Shown here: one piece after another, positions 6,520 to 9,137 of the stretch
Layout: each line of letters opens with the position of its first letter
How positions within the stretch are numbered: the stretch's first letter is position 1
DNA from: Eutrophocola sp964490145
Lineage (GTDB): Bacteria; Pseudomonadota; Gammaproteobacteria; Pseudomonadales; Pseudohongiellaceae
Length of the DNA: 9,137 nucleotides
Direction of reading: 5' to 3'
NCBI GenBank assembly: GCA_964490145.1
Contig: CAZBBS010000102.1
Span: forward strand, 1-9,137
Notes under the pieces: generated by a model
The model's database searches: none
Seen by the model: the letters and a program-made list of their open reading frames with translations, nothing else
What the model was told of the DNA's origin: nothing
Made by a program: the position numbers and the translations under genes

Positions 6520-6827
6520 AGGTTTCCCCTTACTAAGGCTTGGTAGTTCAATAAATATGTATAACTGGCTAACGTGGATTACCAGATCGGTCACCCTCTC
6601 CCGTTAGATCCTTTGAATCCTGGCAGTCATGTTCCCGGTACGGTGAATACAGGTGCAGAAGTTAGCTGTAAGCAGGTTCATCCCACGACTGCAGCTGGTA
6701 TCTCGTTGTAGTCTTTCTGTGATAACCAGCGGTGGTCTGCGCCACCTCTCCACCCGGTCCACCCGGTGTTAGCCCACCGATAATATGAAGTTCACCCCAA
6801 GGAATCAAGCGGGCCATGTCGAGTGCT
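6520..6827 (-). other. 308-base gap upstream of hapC: probable promoter and control region
   Basis: This stretch lies between the PQQ dehydrogenase stop and the hapC start. It is long enough for a regulated promoter. I see no RNA gene and no good terminator for the upstream gene. It holds a tandem 9-bp repeat, CCACCCGGT twice (6750-6767), and a small GGTGG/CCACC inverted repeat (6731-6735, 6742-6746). A 61-codon minus-strand open frame (6847-6662) overlaps the end of the dehydrogenase gene but has no ribosome-binding site, and I do not recognise it. Confidence 0.6.
6558..6585 (-). promoter_or_regulatory. hapC: Candidate hapC promoter with an overlapping inverted repeat
   Basis: On the minus strand TATACA (6563-6558), about 38 bases before the hapC ATG, could be a -10 element. 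Its -35 region is poor (CTGGTA at a 16-base spacing), as expected for an activator-dependent promoter. An inverted repeat, CTGGTAA (6585-6579) and TTAGCCAG (6572-6565, one extra base), covers the -35 area and could be a regulator site. The known regulators of such operons are LysR-type, but no regulator gene is in the window and I see no perfect LysR box. Confidence 0.3.
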
Positions 6828-8600
6828 TCAGGGTAATGCAAAGACATACTGGCGACTTTCAATACCCGGGGGTGTTCCCTTGAGATAACGCACCTGGCTC
6901 GCGGTAGTGACAGATGTACCGGTGCCAATGGAAATATACTGTTTCCCATCTACTGCAAAGCTGATCGGATAACCGGTTATCGAGGATCCCAGGTTGGCTT
7001 CCCAGAGAACCTCACCGGTTTCCTGGTCAAAAGCTCGGAAGTTGCCCTGGATATCCCCGCTGAATACCAGGCCACCTGCCGTTGCCACCATGGACATGGC
7101 GGTACCTTCGGTTTCAAAGGTCCACAGGGTTTCACCGGTTTCTGCCGACACAGCGTAATAAGTGCCCAGATTGTCTCGGCCGGGCGCCATTTTCTCCCGC
7201 CCAAAGAACCCGTACAGGGAGTCAGGATCAGGTTCATCAGAGGTGACGGTCAGGTCCATACAGGTGCTCTGAACCCCGTAATACATGGCGTTGGTCAGTG
7301 GGCTGTAGGCCCCTTCCCACCAGTTCTTGCCGCCTCCTGTGGATGGGCAGATTTCAAGCTCCTGCCCCGCCTCGGTAAACAGTGCGTCAGGATTGACTAC
7401 GGCGCGTCCGGTTTCCCCTTCAATGTGATCAAGCACGTTCTGGAACATGGTCGGGCGGGCCCACAGGAACTCACCGGTTTCCCGGTCTATCGTATAGATA
7501 ACCCCGGTCTTGCCTGGAATACCGGTGATTACCTTGTAAACCTTGTCCGGATCAATATTGGGGTTGATCCAGGGGACATCCTCGGCATCAGGGGCCACTT
7601 TGGTATCCACCAGCAGACGGCCGAAAGGATGATCGAGATCCCAATGGTCCACCAGATGCTGGTAATACCAGGCGATGGTGCCATCTTCTGGACGAATGGC
7701 CAGGGTTGAATTGTGATACAGGTACTGCTTGTCATTGCCCGCCAGCAGGAATTTTGGTGCTGGTGCTGTGACAGAAGTCCCCATGTAAATCAGGTTGAGT
7801 TCAGGGTCATAACTGGGGGCCATCCAGGCACCAACATGCCAGCGACCTTCCCATGGGACATCTCCCCAGGTGTCTGTCTCATCGCCAGTCGGTTCCTGGA
7901 TGAGATTCAGCCGCCAGGCCTCTTCCCCGGTATTGGCGTCATGGGCAACAATGAAACAGGCTTCAGGTCCCGCTGGAGGCTGGCAGTTCCTGCCGGAAAT
8001 TGCCAGGCCATTAATGATGATGGGCCCGTTGCTTTGCTGGGCCGGGTGCGTCCGGTAATCCAGAATACGGGTTTCCCATTTCAATTCGCCAGTGTGGACA
8101 TCCAGCGCCACGATATAGCCATCATTACTGGTATAAATGATGGACTCAGCATAAATGGCAATATTGCGCATGGTCTTGTTGGCACCCAGGTAATCGCCCA
8201 GATCCTCAGGCATTTGCCGCTCGTACTCCCAGAGCATTTCGCCTGTTGTGGCGTTGTATGCCTGGATGACATCACCGGGATTGGGCATGTACATGATGCC
8301 GTCATAGACCAGGGGTGTGCCTTCCTGAATGGGCGTGCTGGGCAAGGTTCCACCTTTTAGCGGGTTTGACCAGACCAGCTCAAGGCTGGCGACATTTTCC
8401 CTGTTGATTTGTTCCAGGGGACTGTACCCCCAGGCATCCAGCGTACGCCTGAACATCATCCAGTTTTCCGGATCAGGATCCTTCAGCATGTCATCGGTAA
8501 CCGGGTTGAATGATTCAGTCTGGGCCTGGCTGGTGACTGTCAACTGCACCACCACCCCGAGCAGGCATGAGAGTAAACGTGTAAGGCTTTGCTTGGACAT
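6828..8600 (-). CDS. Secreted PQQ-dependent alcohol dehydrogenase-like quinoprotein, divergent branch
   Basis: This 590-residue protein has a Sec-type signal peptide (hydrophobic core 9-21, likely cleavage after SQA at 26) and an eight-bladed quinoprotein propeller with repeated blade motifs of the kind DxxTGExLW (118-124, 168-175, 221-229, 372-380, 486-493, 525-533), ending in the typical YVFALP. GGKNW (423-427) and WD at 320-321 fit the PQQ pocket; Asp321 is the expected catalytic base and Asp323 gives the D-x-D arrangement of lanthanide-type enzymes. By eye, the usual adjacent cysteines are Gly139-Ala140, and the metal-ligand Asn of GxGN is replaced (GTSVT, 274-278). Cys206 and Cys215 could form another disulfide. 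No CxxCH is present, so electrons must pass to a separate cytochrome. It acts in the periplasm; the substrate is unknown. GGGGGA just before the ATG is the ribosome-binding site. Confidence 0.88.
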   Translation of the reverse strand: MSKQSLTRLLSCLLGVVVQLTVTSQAQTESFNPVTDDMLKDPDPENWMMFRRTLDAWGYSPLEQINRENVASLELVWSNPLKGGTLPSTPIQEGTPLVYDGIMYMPNPGDVIQAYNATTGEMLWEYERQMPEDLGDYLGANKTMRNIAIYAESIIYTSNDGYIVALDVHTGELKWETRILDYRTHPAQQSNGPIIINGLAISGRNCQPPAGPEACFIVAHDANTGEEAWRLNLIQEPTGDETDTWGDVPWEGRWHVGAWMAPSYDPELNLIYMGTSVTAPAPKFLLAGNDKQYLYHNSTLAIRPEDGTIAWYYQHLVDHWDLDHPFGRLLVDTKVAPDAEDVPWINPNIDPDKVYKVITGIPGKTGVIYTIDRETGEFLWARPTMFQNVLDHIEGETGRAVVNPDALFTEAGQELEICPSTGGGKNWWEGAYSPLTNAMYYGVQSTCMDLTVTSDEPDPDSLYGFFGREKMAPGRDNLGTYYAVSAETGETLWTFETEGTAMSMVATAGGLVFSGDIQGNFRAFDQETGEVLWEANLGSSITGYPISFAVDGKQYISIGTGTSVTTASQVRYLKGTPPGIESRQYVFALP

Positions 8601-8706
8601 GGTTCCCCCGGAGAGAATGAAAACTGTTGGCTAAAACTTGCCGGGTCTTGTGATTTGCCCGGTCAGATCAGCCGCCGAAATTAGCAAACTTTATTGGTGC
8701 TGTCAC

Positions 8707-8735
8707 TCTACATCAGACATCAATCCGGCTATACT
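8707..8735 (+). promoter_or_regulatory. Probable sigma-70 promoter for the M16C peptidase gene
   Basis: TCTACA (8707-8712, four of six matches to TTGACA) and TATACT (8730-8735, five of six to TATAAT) are 17 bases apart, the optimal spacing. Transcription would start near 8742 and leave a leader of about 73 bases before the GTG start. It lies in the 214-base region shared with the divergent PQQ dehydrogenase gene; no convincing promoter is seen for the latter. Confidence 0.55.
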
Positions 8736-8814
8736 CGGCCCCCTTACCCGAACACTCAACCAACTCTCAGGCATCATCTACAATGTTGCTTCAAATGCAG
8801 TCAATGGATACCCA

Positions 8815-9137
8815 GTGAATAGCCAGACAACTCCTCCTACCAGCGATAAAGTTCTCCCGTCCTTCATTAAAAAGCGCAGTCAGTTTCTCAATACCCTGAA
8901 TCTTGCGGTTGAGGAATACGAGCATCGTGAAACGGGTGCTGTTCACTATCATCTGGCCAGTGACAACCCTGAGAACGTCTTTCTTGTTGCCTTGCGTACG
9001 GTACCCATGGATTCAACCGGTGTTGCCCATATACTTGAGCACACAGCGCTTTGCGGCAGTCAGAAATATCCTGTACGCGACCCATTTTTCATGATGATCA
9101 GGCGTTCGCTGAACACTTTCATGAATGCCTTTACCAG
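8815..9137 (+). CDS. M16C metallopeptidase (PreP/Cym1-like presequence protease), N-terminal part
   Basis: There are 107 codons to the window edge. The inverted zinc motif HxxEH is present as His72-Ile-Leu-Glu75-His76, followed by TALCGSQKYPVRDPFF and RRSLNTFMNAFT. These are nearly the same words as in the mitochondrial presequence proteases (yeast Cym1, human PITRM1) and bacterial M16C peptidases. Complete members have about 970 residues in two halves that close on peptide substrates, so nearly 90 percent is missing here. No signal peptide is visible, so it should be cytoplasmic, degrading free peptides of tens of residues (family inference). The only in-frame start before the conserved region is the GTG at 8815-8817, with TGGAT five bases upstream; nearby ATG codons are out of frame. 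Confidence 0.92.
   Translation, partial: MNSQTTPPTSDKVLPSFIKKRSQFLNTLNLAVEEYEHRETGAVHYHLASDNPENVFLVALRTVPMDSTGVAHILEHTALCGSQKYPVRDPFFMMIRRSLNTFMNAFT

Noticed and set aside
6136..6546. 136-codon plus-strand open frame
   Set aside because: It runs opposite hapC, which has clear homology and a good ribosome-binding site; the antisense frame shows no family features.
6750..6767. Tandem CCACCCGGT repeat upstream of hapC
   Set aside because: Only two 9-bp copies; too short and isolated to call a regulatory array, though it lies in the control region.
7713..8360. 215-codon plus-strand open frame
   Set aside because: It is antisense to the well-supported PQQ dehydrogenase gene, has no recognisable family and no convincing ribosome-binding site; it is a shadow of the coding bias on the other strand.
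8630..8645. Sigma-54-like TTGGC...TTGCC sequence in the divergent intergenic region
   Set aside because: The GG and GC elements are separated by nine rather than ten bases and there is no enhancer-binding site; a better sigma-70 promoter lies downstream on the same strand.
8641..8662. CCGGG/CCCGG inverted repeat in the 8601-8814 region
   Set aside because: Five-bp stem with a 12-base loop and no T-run; may be chance in GC-rich sequence.

Overview
The window looks like chromosomal DNA of a Gram-negative gammaproteobacterium. The evidence is a BolA with an E. coli-like C-terminus, a Bax-type glucosaminidase, a RbgA/YlqF-type GTPase, an M16C presequence-protease-like peptidase and a secreted PQQ dehydrogenase. 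Species cannot be read from the sequence; an aquatic or marine aromatic-degrading lineage is a guess. There are no rRNA or tRNA genes, insertion sequences, phage genes or CRISPR arrays. Ten protein genes are supported, and two of them run off the window edges.

Layout. On the left (1-1993) are housekeeping genes: a Bax-like cell-wall hydrolase (minus, C-terminus cut by the window edge), bolA (minus), and, divergent from bolA, a circularly permuted GTPase of the YlqF/RbgA family (plus). The GTPase meets the next gene tail to tail with overlapping stop codons. From 6519 down to 1990 five minus-strand genes lie head to tail: hydroquinone 1,2-dioxygenase small subunit (hapC-like), large subunit (hapD-like), an aldehyde dehydrogenase (hapE-like), a Sulfotransfer_4-type P-loop sulfotransferase and a TauE/SafE-family permease. 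A 308-base non-coding stretch separates hapC from an upstream, same-strand, secreted PQQ-dependent alcohol dehydrogenase (6828-8600). At the right edge, divergent from that gene, is the start of an M16C metallopeptidase.

How the genes may work together. The order hapC-hapD-hapE matches the known Pseudomonas hydroquinone pathway. In that pathway the HapCD dioxygenase opens hydroquinone to 4-hydroxymuconic semialdehyde, and HapE oxidises this to maleylacetate. The large subunit keeps a His-x-Asn-x3-Glu...His set whose spacing equals that of the iron ligands of the PnpCD structure, which makes this the firmest functional call in the window. The maleylacetate reductase that normally follows is absent. 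A sulfotransferase and a sulfite/sulfonate-type permease take its place, closely coupled to the aldehyde dehydrogenase gene. This suggests, as inference only, a hydroquinone pathway linked to sulfur-containing aromatics or to sulfite disposal. The PQQ dehydrogenase is an unusual branch: it has the Asp-x-Asp signature of lanthanide-dependent enzymes, but lacks both the adjacent-cysteine ring and the usual metal-binding Asn.

The most interesting part is therefore the 1990-8600 block (PQQ dehydrogenase, hapCDE, sulfotransferase, TauE/SafE). It appears to be a catabolic island inserted between housekeeping genes.
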